Shown here in pieces: positions 8,338 through 18,570 of a stretch of DNA of 64,000 nucleotides; the first letter of the stretch is position 1; the number at the start of each line of letters is the position of its first letter. The notes under the pieces are model-generated. The model was given only the letters and a program-made list of their open reading frames with translations. It ran no database searches and was not told the origin of the DNA. Origin of the DNA: Caballeronia sordidicola (lineage in GTDB: Bacteria; Pseudomonadota; Gammaproteobacteria; Burkholderiales; Burkholderiaceae); the NCBI RefSeq assembly GCF_000729995.1, contig NZ_JNFG01000009.1, positions 244,250-308,249 of the forward strand, in the 5' to 3' direction. Both the position numbers and the translations under genes were made by a program.

Positions 8338-9564
8338 TTAAGGTCGAGCCAATTCATGCCCTCCCGTTCTCACCGACAGACTTCCAAGGCCACGGTAGAC
8401 CGCGTTTCGGTTTTGTGAACCACCGACATCAGATAACCGCATGTCCGGCCAACGCCTCGCAATAGCGCGAAACGTAACCTCTGCCTCCAACTGAGTGAGT
8501 GATGCCCCGATGCAGACATGCGGACCTTGCCCGAATGACAGATTTGACCCCTCTCGCCTCTTGATATCCAAACGGTCGGGAGAGGTATACCTCTCGGGGT
8601 CGCGGTTTGCCGAACCAATCAACGCAATGACCAATTGCCCGCGCTCCAGTTTGCGTCCATGGAGCACGTGGTCTGTAGTGACACGCCGTCCTGTGTATTG
8701 AACTGGGCTGTCATAGCGCAGGAGCTCACGAACCGCTCCGGGCGTGAGCTCGGGAGCCGCCAGAAGCGCGTTCCATTCTGGCGGATTGGCCAAGAGCGCC
8801 CGCATTCCGTTGCCGAGCAGATTTCGCGTTGTCTCGTAGCCTGCAAACAGCATCATTGCGCATTGGGTGACGAGTTCTGGCTCCGAAGCTAACTCCCCTC
8901 GCACTTCAGCAGTTATCAACGACGACACGAGGTCATCATCGCAACCGAACGTTCGACGGCTCGCAATCACTTCCTTAAAAAAGCCGTACATTTCAAGAAG
9001 GCTGGTCTGGGCTCGCCTCCTTAAGTCCAGGTCTGGCTCCGGGGAGCCGATAAAAGCGGACAAATCTGCCGACCATTCGTGGAGACGGGGTTCGCGTAAA
9101 TTTTCGATTCCCAACACCCGAGCGATAACCAAGGCAGGCAGCGGGGTAGCTATCTCACTCACGAAATCGAACTCGCGGGTCGCGCCGACACCGTCGATCA
9201 ACCCAAGTACTGTTGCTTCGACGAACTCACGAGAAACTCGGGAAACAGCTTCCTTCATCGCGCGATTCAGGACTCGCCTCAGACGACCATGGTCTGGAGA
9301 GTCAAGAAACAGCATCGCTCGACTAAAAAGCTTCTGGAACGGACAGAGTTCCAACTTGTCTTCGAGCTTTCCCGCCGTTACCCAGCCTCCCGTGCGACGC
9401 GCGGAATATCGACGACTCTGCAACACCTCCGCAATATCTCGATGACGCGTGACAAGCCAAGCGCCGCCAAAAAACTCGTCGCTCCAGTGGATCGGGCCCG
9501 CGTTGCGCAGCTGTGCATATGTTGGATACGGGTTTTCGAGAAAACCCGTTGTGAGGATATTCAT
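8338..9564 (-). CDS. Cytochrome P450
   Basis: 408 aa from the ATG at 9564; the codon before it is an in-frame TTG. Soluble bacterial P450: I-helix AGYETT (241-246, with Tyr-Glu in place of the common Gly/His-Asp/Glu), ExxR at 280-283, and the haem loop FGQGPHVCIG with the ligand Cys351. No membrane anchor or fused reductase is present, so a separate ferredoxin and reductase must supply electrons; none is encoded in this window. It is the first gene of the minus-strand series and faces bioA across a 500-bp divergent region. It may hydroxylate the starting substrate; a BioI-like role in making pimelate is a less likely alternative. Confidence 0.93.
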   Translation of the reverse strand: MNILTTGFLENPYPTYAQLRNAGPIHWSDEFFGGAWLVTRHRDIAEVLQSRRYSARRTGGWVTAGKLEDKLELCPFQKLFSRAMLFLDSPDHGRLRRVLNRAMKEAVSRVSREFVEATVLGLIDGVGATREFDFVSEIATPLPALVIARVLGIENLREPRLHEWSADLSAFIGSPEPDLDLRRRAQTSLLEMYGFFKEVIASRRTFGCDDDLVSSLITAEVRGELASEPELVTQCAMMLFAGYETTRNLLGNGMRALLANPPEWNALLAAPELTPGAVRELLRYDSPVQYTGRRVTTDHVLHGRKLERGQLVIALIGSANRDPERYTSPDRLDIKRREGSNLSFGQGPHVCIGASLTQLEAEVTFRAIARRWPDMRLSDVGGSQNRNAVYRGLGSLSVRTGGHELARP

Positions 9565-10071
9565 CAACGTATTGCTCGATACAAAGACAGTTAGACAAAA
9601 GCTCTTACCGGCCCTCCGCGAGCATCATTGAAAGTCCTGAGCGCGGAGCGACTCGCAATAGCTGACTCGTCCGCACACTCTCTTCCGATGGCTGTACGGA
9701 CCGTGCCCGGGAGGCGGGTCGGGATGTGCTGTCCAAAGCCGCGCAATATCGCAATGTCCCGCCTGGTCGCCCCGCAACACATCGTGTCCCGTTTGGCTCC
9801 CGTGAAGGTCCGGCTTGCAACACGTACCGAGACTACATTACGGAAATAGGCGAAGACAGGTTCGAAACGGACAGCAAAAGTGCAACGAAAGACACGACCG
9901 CCTTCAAGTATTCGACAACCATCTGATGTGCATCGCTCGCACAGGAATCTGTCCGCTTAGGACCTCTTTAAACCTACACAAACGTGGACAATAGATTCGC
10001 ATCGGAGAAGTGTGCGTCCTCGTCCCCAGTGACAACCAACGGACGTGCATCCAAACGGGCAAAAATTCGGA
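9565..10071. promoter_or_regulatory. Divergent intergenic region between P450 and bioA
   Basis: About 500 bases separate the divergently transcribed P450 and bioA genes, so promoters for both should lie here. I see no convincing ORF and no recognisable BirA, BioR or other known operator. Base composition is not obviously different from the flanks. Confidence 0.45.
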
Positions 10072-11526
10072 ATGACCTCGGCGATGGTGAACAACTCGAA
10101 ATCTCAGGCGTCAGTGTCCGGTGGCGAAGCCGGAGCTAGTGCTAACTTGGCGTGGCAACAACGCAGCGCACGTCACGTCTGGCATCCGTGCTCGCAGATG
10201 CAGCGCGCCGGCGTCGCGCCTCCCCTGCCTATTGCGCGAGCACAGGGGCCATGGCTCGAAGATTACGAAGGTCGACGCTACTTCGACGCCAACAGTTCGT
10301 GGTGGGTCAATCTCTTCGGGCATTCCGACGCCGGGATAAACGCAGTGCTTCGAAATCAACTCGTAACTCTGCCCCACGTCATGCTTGCAGGCTGCACGCA
10401 TGCGCCAGCGGTGGAGCTAGCCGAACGGCTGAACGCCCTGACCGGGGGAGTATTAGGCCATGCGTTCTACGGAAGCGACGGAGCATCCGCCGTTGAGATT
10501 GCACTAAAGATGAGCTACCACTACTGGCGCAACAAGGGAGTGGCCGGGAAAAGGGAATTCGTATGTCTTCGCAGCGGCTACCATGGCGAGACGCTCGGTG
10601 CATTGTCTGTGACCGACGTTGCGCTATTTCGTCATGTCTATGACCCGTTGCTGCTGCACCCTCACCTGGTCATGTCGCCTGACTCCCGCGCTGCGCGAGA
10701 CACCGAGACCAACGAAGACGTGGCGAACCGCGCCCTTCAAGAAGTCCGCGCGCTATTCGAAACGCGACATCTGGACATCGCTGCGATAATTATCGAACCG
10801 CTGGTCCAGTGTGCCGGGGGTATGGCAATGCACGACGCGGTCTACCTGCGCGGGCTGCGTGCCCTTTGCGATAGATTTGATATTCATCTGATAGCAGACG
10901 AAATAGCTGTCGGCTGTGGCCGTACGGGCACCTTCTTCGCTTTCCAGCAAGCGGCACTGCCTGGTGCACCTGCTATCTGGCCGGATTTCCTCTGCCTTTC
11001 GAAAGGAATCACCGGCGGATACCTTCCACTTTCTATTGTTCTGAGTCGTGACGCTATCTTCGACGCATTTCTCGACGATGACGTCTCGCGTGGATTCCTT
11101 CACTCTCACTCGTACACGGGCAACGCGCTAGCATGCCGCGCGGCGCTAGCTGTACTGGACAGGTTTGAGGAAAACAACGTCCTTCGCAAGAATCAACGCG
11201 TCGGGTTGACTCTAACGAAAGCATTGGCAGAGCTCGCGGCTGACCACCGCATTGAGAGTTTCAGACAGTGCGGCATGATATGGGCATTTGACGTCCGTGA
11301 CGAATTTTCCGGTCCGCAATTCGCTGAACGTTTCCACATGCAGGGTAGACGGCACGGTCTGCTGATTCGTCCGATTGGACGCACAGTGTATCTTCTGCCA
11401 CCGTACGTTCTGAACAACGAGCTTGCGCACTGGCTCGCGGAGAGGACACTGGAAACCGTCAACGATACGCTTTCGCAACTCGACGACCATCGACACACCG
11501 CAGGGTCCGAGGTCACGTTGCCCTGA
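10072..11526 (+). CDS. bioA: Adenosylmethionine-8-amino-7-oxononanoate aminotransferase
   Basis: 484 aa from the ATG at 10072; a GTG at 10045 and an ATG at 10084 are other possible starts, none with a strong ribosome-binding site. BioA hallmarks: HVWHPCSQM near the N terminus, DANSSWWVNLFGH, GSDGASAVEIALK, RSGYHGETLGALSVTD, and the PLP lysine in CLSKGITGGYLPLS. The enzyme makes 7,8-diaminopelargonate from KAPA using S-adenosylmethionine as amino donor, the third step of biotin synthesis. bioF and bioD are absent here; bioB follows 4.3 kb later. A specialised role in the surrounding amine cluster is possible. Confidence 0.92.
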   Translation: MTSAMVNNSKSQASVSGGEAGASANLAWQQRSARHVWHPCSQMQRAGVAPPLPIARAQGPWLEDYEGRRYFDANSSWWVNLFGHSDAGINAVLRNQLVTLPHVMLAGCTHAPAVELAERLNALTGGVLGHAFYGSDGASAVEIALKMSYHYWRNKGVAGKREFVCLRSGYHGETLGALSVTDVALFRHVYDPLLLHPHLVMSPDSRAARDTETNEDVANRALQEVRALFETRHLDIAAIIIEPLVQCAGGMAMHDAVYLRGLRALCDRFDIHLIADEIAVGCGRTGTFFAFQQAALPGAPAIWPDFLCLSKGITGGYLPLSIVLSRDAIFDAFLDDDVSRGFLHSHSYTGNALACRAALAVLDRFEENNVLRKNQRVGLTLTKALAELAADHRIESFRQCGMIWAFDVRDEFSGPQFAERFHMQGRRHGLLIRPIGRTVYLLPPYVLNNELAHWLAERTLETVNDTLSQLDDHRHTAGSEVTLP

Positions 11527-11578
11527 GTCCGACCACACGGCCACGTTCACCGCTTGCTGCCTCGTGAGTTATCAATCA

Positions 11579-12319
11579 TTACAGTGTCACCCCGCCGGAC
11601 ACCTCAATTGCAGCACCGTTAATGTAGCTTGCGTCGTCGCTCGCCAAGAACGCATAGACACTCGCGACCTCATCGGGCAGCCCCAGGCGTCTCTGCCAGC
11701 ACGAACTGCGCATCTTGCCAAGACTATCCTCTGGTATCTTGAGCAGGCTGGTTGTACCGATAAATCCAGGACAAACAGCATTGACACGAATTCCCATCGG
11801 ACCAAACTCACGTGCCCAGCTTTTTGTTAAACCGATAACGCCGAACTTGCTAGCAGAGTAATTCGACTGCCCGAAATTGCCATAGACGCCGACAATGCTG
11901 GATGCATTCAGCACCACGCCGCGTCTATGTTTAAGCATCACGTCCACAACGGCCTGAGTGCAGTTAAAAGCGCCTTTGAGATTGACATTCATGACGGCGT
12001 CGAACTGCTGGTCGGTCATTTTGACAAGCCGTGCATCCTGAGTGATGCCAGCATTATTTATCAGAATGTCGATCCGGCCGAATCGCCGGCACACCTCCAC
12101 GACCATCAAATCAATACCGGTGCGACAGGTCACATCCAGCGGAAAACACGCAACGCGACGGCCAATCTGCTTGAGCTTTGCCCATTCTTCGCCTAGCTGC
12201 GCATGGGCGATATCGCACATGACTACGACAGCCCCCTCCTCTGAAAGTCGTCGCACCGTTGCGAGCCCGATTCCATCTGCCGCACCCGTCACGACCGCCA
12301 CCCTGTCCTTGAGCTTCAT
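11579..12319 (-). CDS. SDR-family oxidoreductase (3-ketoacyl-ACP reductase-like)
   Basis: 246 aa from the ATG at 12319. TGAADGIG (11-18), NNAGIT, the SSIVG serine region and YSASK active site are all canonical. [14 protein letters not shown] and [10 protein letters not shown] are typical of FabG-like SDRs. It probably reduces a beta-keto group or oxidises a hydroxyl with NAD(P). It lies convergent to bioA and directly downstream of the PhyH-like gene, with which it may be co-transcribed (164-bp gap). Confidence 0.88.
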   Translation of the reverse strand: MKLKDRVAVVTGAADGIGLATVRRLSEEGAVVVMCDIAHAQLGEEWAKLKQIGRRVACFPLDVTCRTGIDLMVVEVCRRFGRIDILINNAGITQDARLVKMTDQQFDAVMNVNLKGAFNCTQAVVDVMLKHRRGVVLNASSIVGVYGNFGQSNYSASKFGVIGLTKSWAREFGPMGIRVNAVCPGFIGTTSLLKIPEDSLGKMRSSCWQRRLGLPDEVASVYAFLASDDASYINGAAIEVSGGVTL

Positions 12320-12483
12320 ATTGGTATTTCCAAAGCTCCACGTTGCGGTGATGCAGCTGAATTGAGGACGTTCCACGTAGCCAAACCACTGGCGTAGAGC
12401 TGAAACGCGGTGGCCAGCATAACCGCATGGCTATAGTAGGGGTACCTGAGATCATCAAGCTCTCGGCAAGCTGCAGTTGCGTG

Positions 12484-13389
12484 CTATTGCTTAAGCGCCT
12501 GCAACTGGCGCTTCTCTATCGGGTTGTCGCTTTCGGTCCCCAATAAAACTTGAGGGTCGCACATTTGCCCATCAATCTCGACCCAACCCATGTAGTTGTC
12601 ACCCGCCGCCCATCCGAGCAATTGCTGGACTTCACTTGGTAGCGACTTCACCTTCTCGACGGGCAGGCTCAAATATTGATTTTCTTCCTGACGAAGATTT
12701 CCCAGGTCAATCGACATGGTGACGCCGAGTCTGGCCGTCTCAGTCTTGTTTTGACCGCCAGCGTGATACAGCGAGCCGACCCAAATCAATGCAGAACCGG
12801 CAGTCATCTCCGTGGAGATGGCTTCGGCCCGCGACGGCTGTCGTTCGTCATCCCATTTATGGCTACCTGGGATGACTAGCGTGCCGCCGTTTTCAGCGGT
12901 GAAATCCGAGGCGGCGACCATGATTTGAAGCCGCGCCTCACGTGCGAAAGTGGGATGCCGCCAGGAGAATACCGTGTCGTCGCGATGAAGTGGTTGCTCC
13001 CCTTGCCCCGGTCCAATTTGAATCGCCTGTGTCATGCCGACCTGAATCATCGGCGTCACCGCCACCCGATTTTCGCCAAACCACACATCAACCGGCTTTT
13101 TAAGAATTGAATCGGCTGCTCCCTTGTACAGAGGGTGCAAAACGATATCGACCATGCGGCGCGACCGTGCGAACAAAGCACCGGCACGTCGCGTATTGAC
13201 ACCTGCGAACGTCGGATCCTCTCCAAACGGCGTGACATTCAAAATAGGTTCAAGGTCGGCGTTCAGTTCGCGGAGTGCGTCTGCCGACAGGAAGCCTTCT
13301 ATGATTACGCCTCCATCCCGTTCAATCACGGCCACAACATCTTCAACGGTCGCCGCGTTAGTAAGTCTTGTTAGTTTCGACTGTGACAT
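12484..13389 (-). CDS. Phytanoyl-CoA dioxygenase (PhyH) family protein
   Basis: 301 aa. The Fe(II)-binding facial triad is visible: H135 and D137 in QPLHRDD and H209 in GSLYHAGG; Arg220 (TARLG) is placed to bind 2-oxoglutarate. PhyH enzymes hydroxylate an unactivated carbon, often of acyl-CoA or natural-product substrates. It is followed by an SDR gene on the same strand, so a hydroxylation followed by dehydrogenation is a reasonable pairing. The precise substrate is unknown; with the P450 it is the second oxygenase in this island. Confidence 0.85.
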   Translation of the reverse strand: MSQSKLTRLTNAATVEDVVAVIERDGGVIIEGFLSADALRELNADLEPILNVTPFGEDPTFAGVNTRRAGALFARSRRMVDIVLHPLYKGAADSILKKPVDVWFGENRVAVTPMIQVGMTQAIQIGPGQGEQPLHRDDTVFSWRHPTFAREARLQIMVAASDFTAENGGTLVIPGSHKWDDERQPSRAEAISTEMTAGSALIWVGSLYHAGGQNKTETARLGVTMSIDLGNLRQEENQYLSLPVEKVKSLPSEVQQLLGWAAGDNYMGWVEIDGQMCDPQVLLGTESDNPIEKRQLQALKQ

Positions 13390-14338
13390 TTTTTCCTCAT
13401 GGGTTATTCCACTGGAATCTTCACTCCGTGAAATCCGTGACGCCTTATCTCATGTTCAAGAGCCGAATCTAGATTTTTGGTCACCTGAAGTTTCAATCAA
13501 TACTCCAGACCGACGAGGCTCAGTTATCCGCACTCCCTCTATGTGAGCAATTCTGAACAGCCCGTCAAGACCTCGCCTTCCGGATTTCCCTCCAGTCTAT
13601 GGTTTGGTCTTCGGTATCGACATGTGAAGGCAGGACAATCAAGATGTGACACATGGCCACCGACCTTCATGGCGAATCAGACAGGCCGTGAAGCGGCCTG
13701 AGGTTGACAACACGTCGCGCCTGCGTCGAGGTGAAAGTTGGCCATGCGCCTAACTCTTTCTGGCCTGGATGGACATTGCACATACAGCGGATGTCGATAG
13801 AATCAATTTGTCAATGTATGAGCTTGCCGGCAAGACGGCACTTACCGGACCAATATCCCATGCGGCAACTCGTCGTCAATGCGCGGTTCGCTGTGCGCCT
13901 TCGCATCGCCTCATCTATCTAGTTATCCTAACTTTCTGTCAAACTCTTTACCAATATCAACAAGCTTTCCTATAAAGAGCGCCTCACCTGCGAAGCGCTG
14001 TCAGGCAAACTGCAGGGGGACCGCGAATGCATCTGAATTTTCTACTGCGTCGTAGCCTTTGTAGGGCAAATCGAATCTCTGCCACTTTTGATGTCGAGCG
14101 GATTCTGGTTTGTACCTATTCTACAACCAGTGGTCCTTCACATTGACCTCAGCGCACTTAGAAATGACCTCGACGCACATTTCAGCAGGATTTTGGCTCC
14201 TTAAACTCAAAGGGAATGAATAGCCACTGACACACAGCAGGGGCGCCCAATGTTTCATATGAATCGGATTTCGGACGGAGCGTCACGTTCCTCGAAGAAT
14301 ATCTCACTGGCAACCCGGCGAAAATTGAAGGTAACGCG
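13390..14338. other. Gene-free divergent region between PhyH-like and MFS genes
   Basis: 949 bases with no convincing ORF on either strand; short open frames here have no family resemblance. It must contain the promoters of the PhyH-like gene (minus) and the MFS gene (plus). A small perfect hairpin AGGCCG/CGGCCT lies near 13682-13698. No regulator gene is present, although one would be expected for such a long region. Confidence 0.4.
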
Positions 14339-15508
14339 ATGAACAACCATCACCCCAGCCTCGCCCGCACCGAAAGACTCTCCCTGTTAATTGTCGCGAC
14401 CTTGGCTTGGCTGAGTTTTGCAAGTCTCCCCTATGAGGTCGCGAGTCTTTCAAGTCGCTTTGGCGTGAACGAGGCGATAGCGGGCTGGATAGCTTCCGCC
14501 GAACTCCTTGCGCTGGCCATCGCGGCGGTAGTCGCCGGCCGTTCGATTGAATTTCGTGATAAGCGACTTCTCTCGGTTACGGCGGTCGCAATCGCTATAG
14601 CGGGCTCTCTCCTGTCGACTTTCGCGGAAAATTCCACCACAGCGACCGTATCGCGCCTTGTCGTTGGCGCAGGACTCGGGGTGTTAACTGCTACTACAAA
14701 CGCACTGCCTGCGATGTACAAAGGCCCGGAGAAAACATACGCGCAGATGTTGCTGACGATGTCGTTCATGTTCTCTGCGCTCATGTATTGCGTCCCATCT
14801 GCTATCAGTGAATTCGGACCAAGGGGGTTCGATTTTGTCGAGATCCTCTTGCTCGTCTTTGTCGGTCTTTTTTCCTTTGGCGTTCCACGCGCGAAGCTCA
14901 AGCGACCGGTTATAAGCAGCGTCAGCTCCTCCCCAAAAGCCATGATGCCAGCTGGCGTCATGCAGGTACTTGTTTCCATATTTGCAATGTTTGCATCGCA
15001 GGCGGTCTGCTGGACATTCGCCGAAGCCGCCGCGCAAGTCTTGCATTTAACCGAAGCGGAGGTAACCACCGCGTTTACCGCTTTAGCTCTGGCACAAATC
15101 CCAGCGGCGCTTGCGGCTACATGGCTAGGAACGCGACTTGGCTACCGCCTGCCCATCGTCATCGGGCTGATTCTGCTAATCGCAATTTCATTTGGAATGT
15201 ACGTCGTCCCGACGCGATCGCTTTTCTTGGCGTCGACCATCACGCTTTCCGCTGCCCTGACCTTTACACTTCCCTATGTCCAAGCCCTTCTTGCGGAGCT
15301 CGACGATACAGGCCGCAGTGCCGCTATCGGCGGCGCAATTCTAAACCTTGGTGCTGCCGCCGGTCCGGCGCTGGGCGCGTTGTTCTTTTCTCTCGGGGGA
15401 TTGCACTACATTGGTTTCAGTTCCGCTGTTTTGCTTGTTATCGCTCTCGGGCTGGCACTGAGCGGTGTGCATCTTTTTCAAAAGACGCGAACCGTATCTA
15501 TTGCCTAG
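14339..15508 (+). CDS. MFS transporter
   Basis: 389 aa, about 12 hydrophobic segments with no signal peptide, in the inner membrane. The size and pattern fit the Major Facilitator Superfamily drug/metabolite exporter group (arabinose-efflux-like). GAAGG lies upstream of the ATG. It sits between bioA and bioB on the same strand, so it may move biotin, a biotin precursor, or the amine handled by the cluster. No substrate-specific motif was recognised. Confidence 0.85.
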   Translation: MNNHHPSLARTERLSLLIVATLAWLSFASLPYEVASLSSRFGVNEAIAGWIASAELLALAIAAVVAGRSIEFRDKRLLSVTAVAIAIAGSLLSTFAENSTTATVSRLVVGAGLGVLTATTNALPAMYKGPEKTYAQMLLTMSFMFSALMYCVPSAISEFGPRGFDFVEILLLVFVGLFSFGVPRAKLKRPVISSVSSSPKAMMPAGVMQVLVSIFAMFASQAVCWTFAEAAAQVLHLTEAEVTTAFTALALAQIPAALAATWLGTRLGYRLPIVIGLILLIAISFGMYVVPTRSLFLASTITLSAALTFTLPYVQALLAELDDTGRSAAIGGAILNLGAAAGPALGALFFSLGGLHYIGFSSAVLLVIALGLALSGVHLFQKTRTVSIA

Positions 15509-15865
15509 GGAAAGAGGCCGTGTGCACCGAAATGGTCATGGACAATATGAGTCGAAATGGGGTCGCCGACATCGATGTTCGCTGCGCGGATACTGTTTCA
15601 TGAGCAGCTCCGCGTCCACGCTTATCAAAAGCAAGTTGGGCGGACTCCGCCAGCCACACATTCGCATAAGCCGCACGTCTTCGAAACAGCAAGCGAAGCC
15701 AGTTCGAAATGCCATACCGTGGCTGTCTACGCAGCACCTTCCCCGCCCGTGCCTCATCGAAGCGCAGAAGCAGCCGAAAAAGACACCTGCTCGCCGCTCT
15801 TCGGCGCTCGCTTGGCAACGGTCTGACAAGCCACTAATTACGAACTACTGAAATGGATATGCGCG
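15509..15865. other. Spacer between MFS and bioB genes
   Basis: 357 bases. Several short overlapping frames exist but none resembles a known protein or has a convincing ribosome-binding site. Likely leader and promoter region for bioB. Confidence 0.4.
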
Positions 15866-16942
15866 ATGAGCGAATCAAAAATTTCCGCATGCAGTACTAA
15901 TCTCATATCGAAAAGCGCTGTAAAGCGATGGCAGGTTTCAGATCTGGTCTCACTCTACGAGCGGCCGTTCATCGACTTGCTGTTCAGTGCGCAACAAGTA
16001 CATCGCGAGCATTTTTCCCCAAATACGGTACAGCTATCTACCCTTCTCTCTATCAAGACAGGGGGGTGTGAGGAAGATTGCGCGTACTGTCCGCAGTCGG
16101 CGCATCACGCTACTAATGTGAAAGCCGCCAAACTTATGACCGTGGATGAAGTCCTCGCTGCTGCACGACTGGCGCAACAGAGCGGCGCAACTCGCTTTTG
16201 CATGGGCGCGGCATGGCGGAACCCGAAGGACCGACATCTCGAGCCCATAAAAGACATGATTCGAGGCGTGAAAGCAATGGGTATGGAGACCTGCGTGACA
16301 CTCGGCATGCTGGAGGCGCGCCAAGCGAAAGCTCTGCGTGAAGCTGGCCTCGATTATTACAACCATAACCTCGATACATCACCCGAATTCTACGGTCAGA
16401 TTATCTCCACACGCACATACCAAGACCGTCTGGACACGCTCGAGCATGTCCGCGACGCTGGAATCAACGTTTGCTGCGGCGGGATTGTAGGAATGGGGGA
16501 ATCTCGGCGAGAGCGCGCGGGACTAATTGCGCAACTCGCCAATATGGAGCCCTACCCAGAGTCGGTACCTATCAATAATCTCGTTCAGGTTGACGGTACA
16601 CCGCTGGCTGGTATTGCACCCCTCGACCCTTTCGAGTTTGTGCGCACCATCGCCATAGCACGCATAACGATGCCCCGCGCAATGGTCCGGCTGTCAGCCG
16701 GCCGCGAAAAAATGGATGAAGCCCTGCAGGCCCTTTGTTTCGCTGCCGGAGCCAATTCAATTTTCTACGGGGACCAGTTGCTCACGACGAGCAATCCACA
16801 AGTTGACGCCGACCGGCGGCTGCTTGAACGCCTTGGCATACGGGCAGAGGGTTCACAGCCGATGAAGCAGGCGCAGGCGTGTGCCCCCTCTTGTGAGCAC
16901 GCACAGCATCAGGCGCCCTCAAAGGCAAGCCAAGCTGCATGA
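15866..16942 (+). CDS. bioB: Biotin synthase (radical SAM)
   Basis: 358 aa. The radical-SAM cluster motif is [11 protein letters not shown] (CxxxCxxC), followed by the BioB blocks [52 protein letters not shown] and FYGDQLLTT. BioB inserts sulphur into dethiobiotin using two iron-sulphur clusters, in the cytoplasm. The C-terminal 30 residues are Ala/Gln/His-rich and probably disordered. The nearest bio gene is bioA; bioD and bioF are not in the window, so biotin synthesis would depend on genes elsewhere. Confidence 0.96.
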   Translation: MSESKISACSTNLISKSAVKRWQVSDLVSLYERPFIDLLFSAQQVHREHFSPNTVQLSTLLSIKTGGCEEDCAYCPQSAHHATNVKAAKLMTVDEVLAAARLAQQSGATRFCMGAAWRNPKDRHLEPIKDMIRGVKAMGMETCVTLGMLEARQAKALREAGLDYYNHNLDTSPEFYGQIISTRTYQDRLDTLEHVRDAGINVCCGGIVGMGESRRERAGLIAQLANMEPYPESVPINNLVQVDGTPLAGIAPLDPFEFVRTIAIARITMPRAMVRLSAGREKMDEALQALCFAAGANSIFYGDQLLTTSNPQVDADRRLLERLGIRAEGSQPMKQAQACAPSCEHAQHQAPSKASQAA

Positions 16943-16983
16943 ACAAAGCGTAGGAACTCGACGCCGGTATTTTTCGATACTGG

Positions 16984-17013
16984 AGGAGAGACGTCGAGCT
17001 CGACGTCCCTCCT
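16984..17013 (+). terminator. Palindromic terminator-like hairpin after bioB
   Basis: AGGAG and CTCCT flank the perfect 18-bp palindrome GACGTCGAGCTCGACGTC, followed by GTTTA. The strong stem 41 bases after the bioB stop and before the pnt operon is consistent with a terminator, though the T-run is short. Confidence 0.55.
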
Positions 17014-17094
17014 GTTTACACACGTCCAAGCTTACCCATTTGATTGCCTAGATGGCTCGTGCCATCAGTTGTTACATGCAACGGAGACCCAGAA

Positions 17095-18237
17095 ATGCAT
17101 ATCGGAGTGCCTACCGAAGGGAGGGCGTACGAGACACGAGTCGCCGCCACGCCCGAAACAGTGAAAAAATATGTCGCCCAAGGACATCGGGTGACTGTGC
17201 AGAGCGGTGCAGGCATAGCGGCAAGCTATCTCGACGGCGCTTTCGCTGCTGCCGGCGCAGAGATTGTCGATGCGGTAACTGCATTTGGCGCGGACATCGT
17301 TCTAAAGGTCCAATCTCCCAACGAAACCGAGCTGCCTTTGTTGAGGCGCGGTGCGACACTTATAGGGATATTGGACCCTTTCGACAAAGATAGCGCCGCC
17401 AAGCTGGCGGCTACCGGCGTCACCGCTTTCGCTCTGGACTCAGCGCCGCGTACGACGCGCGCGCAAAGCCTCGACGTTCTCTCGTCTCAGGCCAATATTG
17501 CCGGTTACAAAGCTGTGCTGTTGGCTGCAGGCTTATATCCGCGCTTCATGCCGATGCTCATGACCGCGGCAGGCACGGTGAAAGCGGCTCGAATACTTGT
17601 TTTAGGCGCGGGCGTTGCAGGCCTTCAGGCCGTTGCAACGGCCAAGCGGCTCGGTGCAGTGATTGAAGCGTCGGACGTTCGCCCAGCTGTGAAGGAGCAG
17701 ATTGAATCGCTCGGTGCCAAATTCCTCGACGTGCCTTATGAAACAGACGAGGAGCGGGAAGCGGCTAGTGGCGTCGGCGGTTACGCACGCCCAATGCCGC
17801 CGGGCTGGCTGGCGCGTCAGGCCACCATCGTTCATGAGCGTGCGAAGCAGGCTGACATCCTCATCACGACCGCCCTCATTCCGGGTCGAACGGCCCCGAC
17901 TTTGATTTCTGTTGAGACAGTCAAGGCAATGAAGGCAGGCTCCGTAATCATTGACCTTGCTGCCGGCCGCGGTCCGCAATACGAGGGGCGGCCAGGCGGT
18001 AATTGCCCTCTTACCGAAGCCGACGCGGTTGTCACAAAGCATGGGGTATTGATTGCCGGATACACCAATCTGGCCTCCATGGTGCCTTCGGACGCATCTG
18101 CACTCTACGCACGCAATATGCTCGACTTCCTGAAGCTGATACTCACGCCGGCGGGAACCTTGAACATCGATTTCTCTGACGACATCATCGCGGCCACACT
18201 ACTAGCCAAAGACGGTGAACTCACACGCAAGGCTTGA
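17095..18237 (+). CDS. pntAA: NAD(P) transhydrogenase subunit alpha, part 1
   Basis: 380 aa from the ATG at 17095, which has GGAGA upstream; the frame is open earlier but the family start is MHIGVPTEGRAYETRVAATPE. It is the soluble NAD(H)-binding domain I (AlaDH/PNT fold), with VLGAGVAGLQAVATAKRLGA as the nucleotide-binding motif and RPAVKEQIESLGAKF after it. With the two membrane/NADP subunits it couples proton entry to hydride transfer from NADH to NADP+. The split alpha subunit is common in Alpha- and Betaproteobacteria. Confidence 0.95.
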   Translation: MHIGVPTEGRAYETRVAATPETVKKYVAQGHRVTVQSGAGIAASYLDGAFAAAGAEIVDAVTAFGADIVLKVQSPNETELPLLRRGATLIGILDPFDKDSAAKLAATGVTAFALDSAPRTTRAQSLDVLSSQANIAGYKAVLLAAGLYPRFMPMLMTAAGTVKAARILVLGAGVAGLQAVATAKRLGAVIEASDVRPAVKEQIESLGAKFLDVPYETDEEREAASGVGGYARPMPPGWLARQATIVHERAKQADILITTALIPGRTAPTLISVETVKAMKAGSVIIDLAAGRGPQYEGRPGGNCPLTEADAVVTKHGVLIAGYTNLASMVPSDASALYARNMLDFLKLILTPAGTLNIDFSDDIIAATLLAKDGELTRKA

Positions 18238-18249
18238 GGAGAGACGGGA

Positions 18250-18570
18250 ATGGAAGTCATTAACCATACAGTGATTAACCTCATTATCTTCGTTTTAGCC
18301 ATTTATGTCGGCTACCACGTTGTCTGGAACGTCACACCCGCATTGCATACGCCGCTGATGGCTGTCACCAATGCAATTTCGGCAATCGTCATCGTAGGAG
18401 CGATGCTTGCGGCCGGCTTGACTGTCGGAGGAACCGGCAAGTTCTTTGGCACGCTCGCTGTTGGACTGGCTGCGGTAAACGTATTTGGCGGTTTTCTCGT
18501 GACCCGACGAATGCTAGAGATGTTCAAGAAGAAGGGACCGAAAAAGCTGACAAAGGAGAATTCGAAATGA
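18250..18570 (+). CDS. pntAB: NAD(P) transhydrogenase subunit alpha, part 2
   Basis: 106 aa. Three to four hydrophobic helices, including [26 protein letters not shown], which is the conserved start of membrane domain II in split alpha subunits. It starts 12 bp after pntAA and overlaps pntB by four bases (ATGA), showing translational coupling. Confidence 0.94.
   Translation: MEVINHTVINLIIFVLAIYVGYHVVWNVTPALHTPLMAVTNAISAIVIVGAMLAAGLTVGGTGKFFGTLAVGLAAVNVFGGFLVTRRMLEMFKKKGPKKLTKENSK

Noticed and set aside
9565..10071. Biotin-responsive operator (BirA or BioR box) upstream of bioA
   Set aside because: No match to TTGTAAACC-type or TTATMKATAA-type sites was seen by eye.
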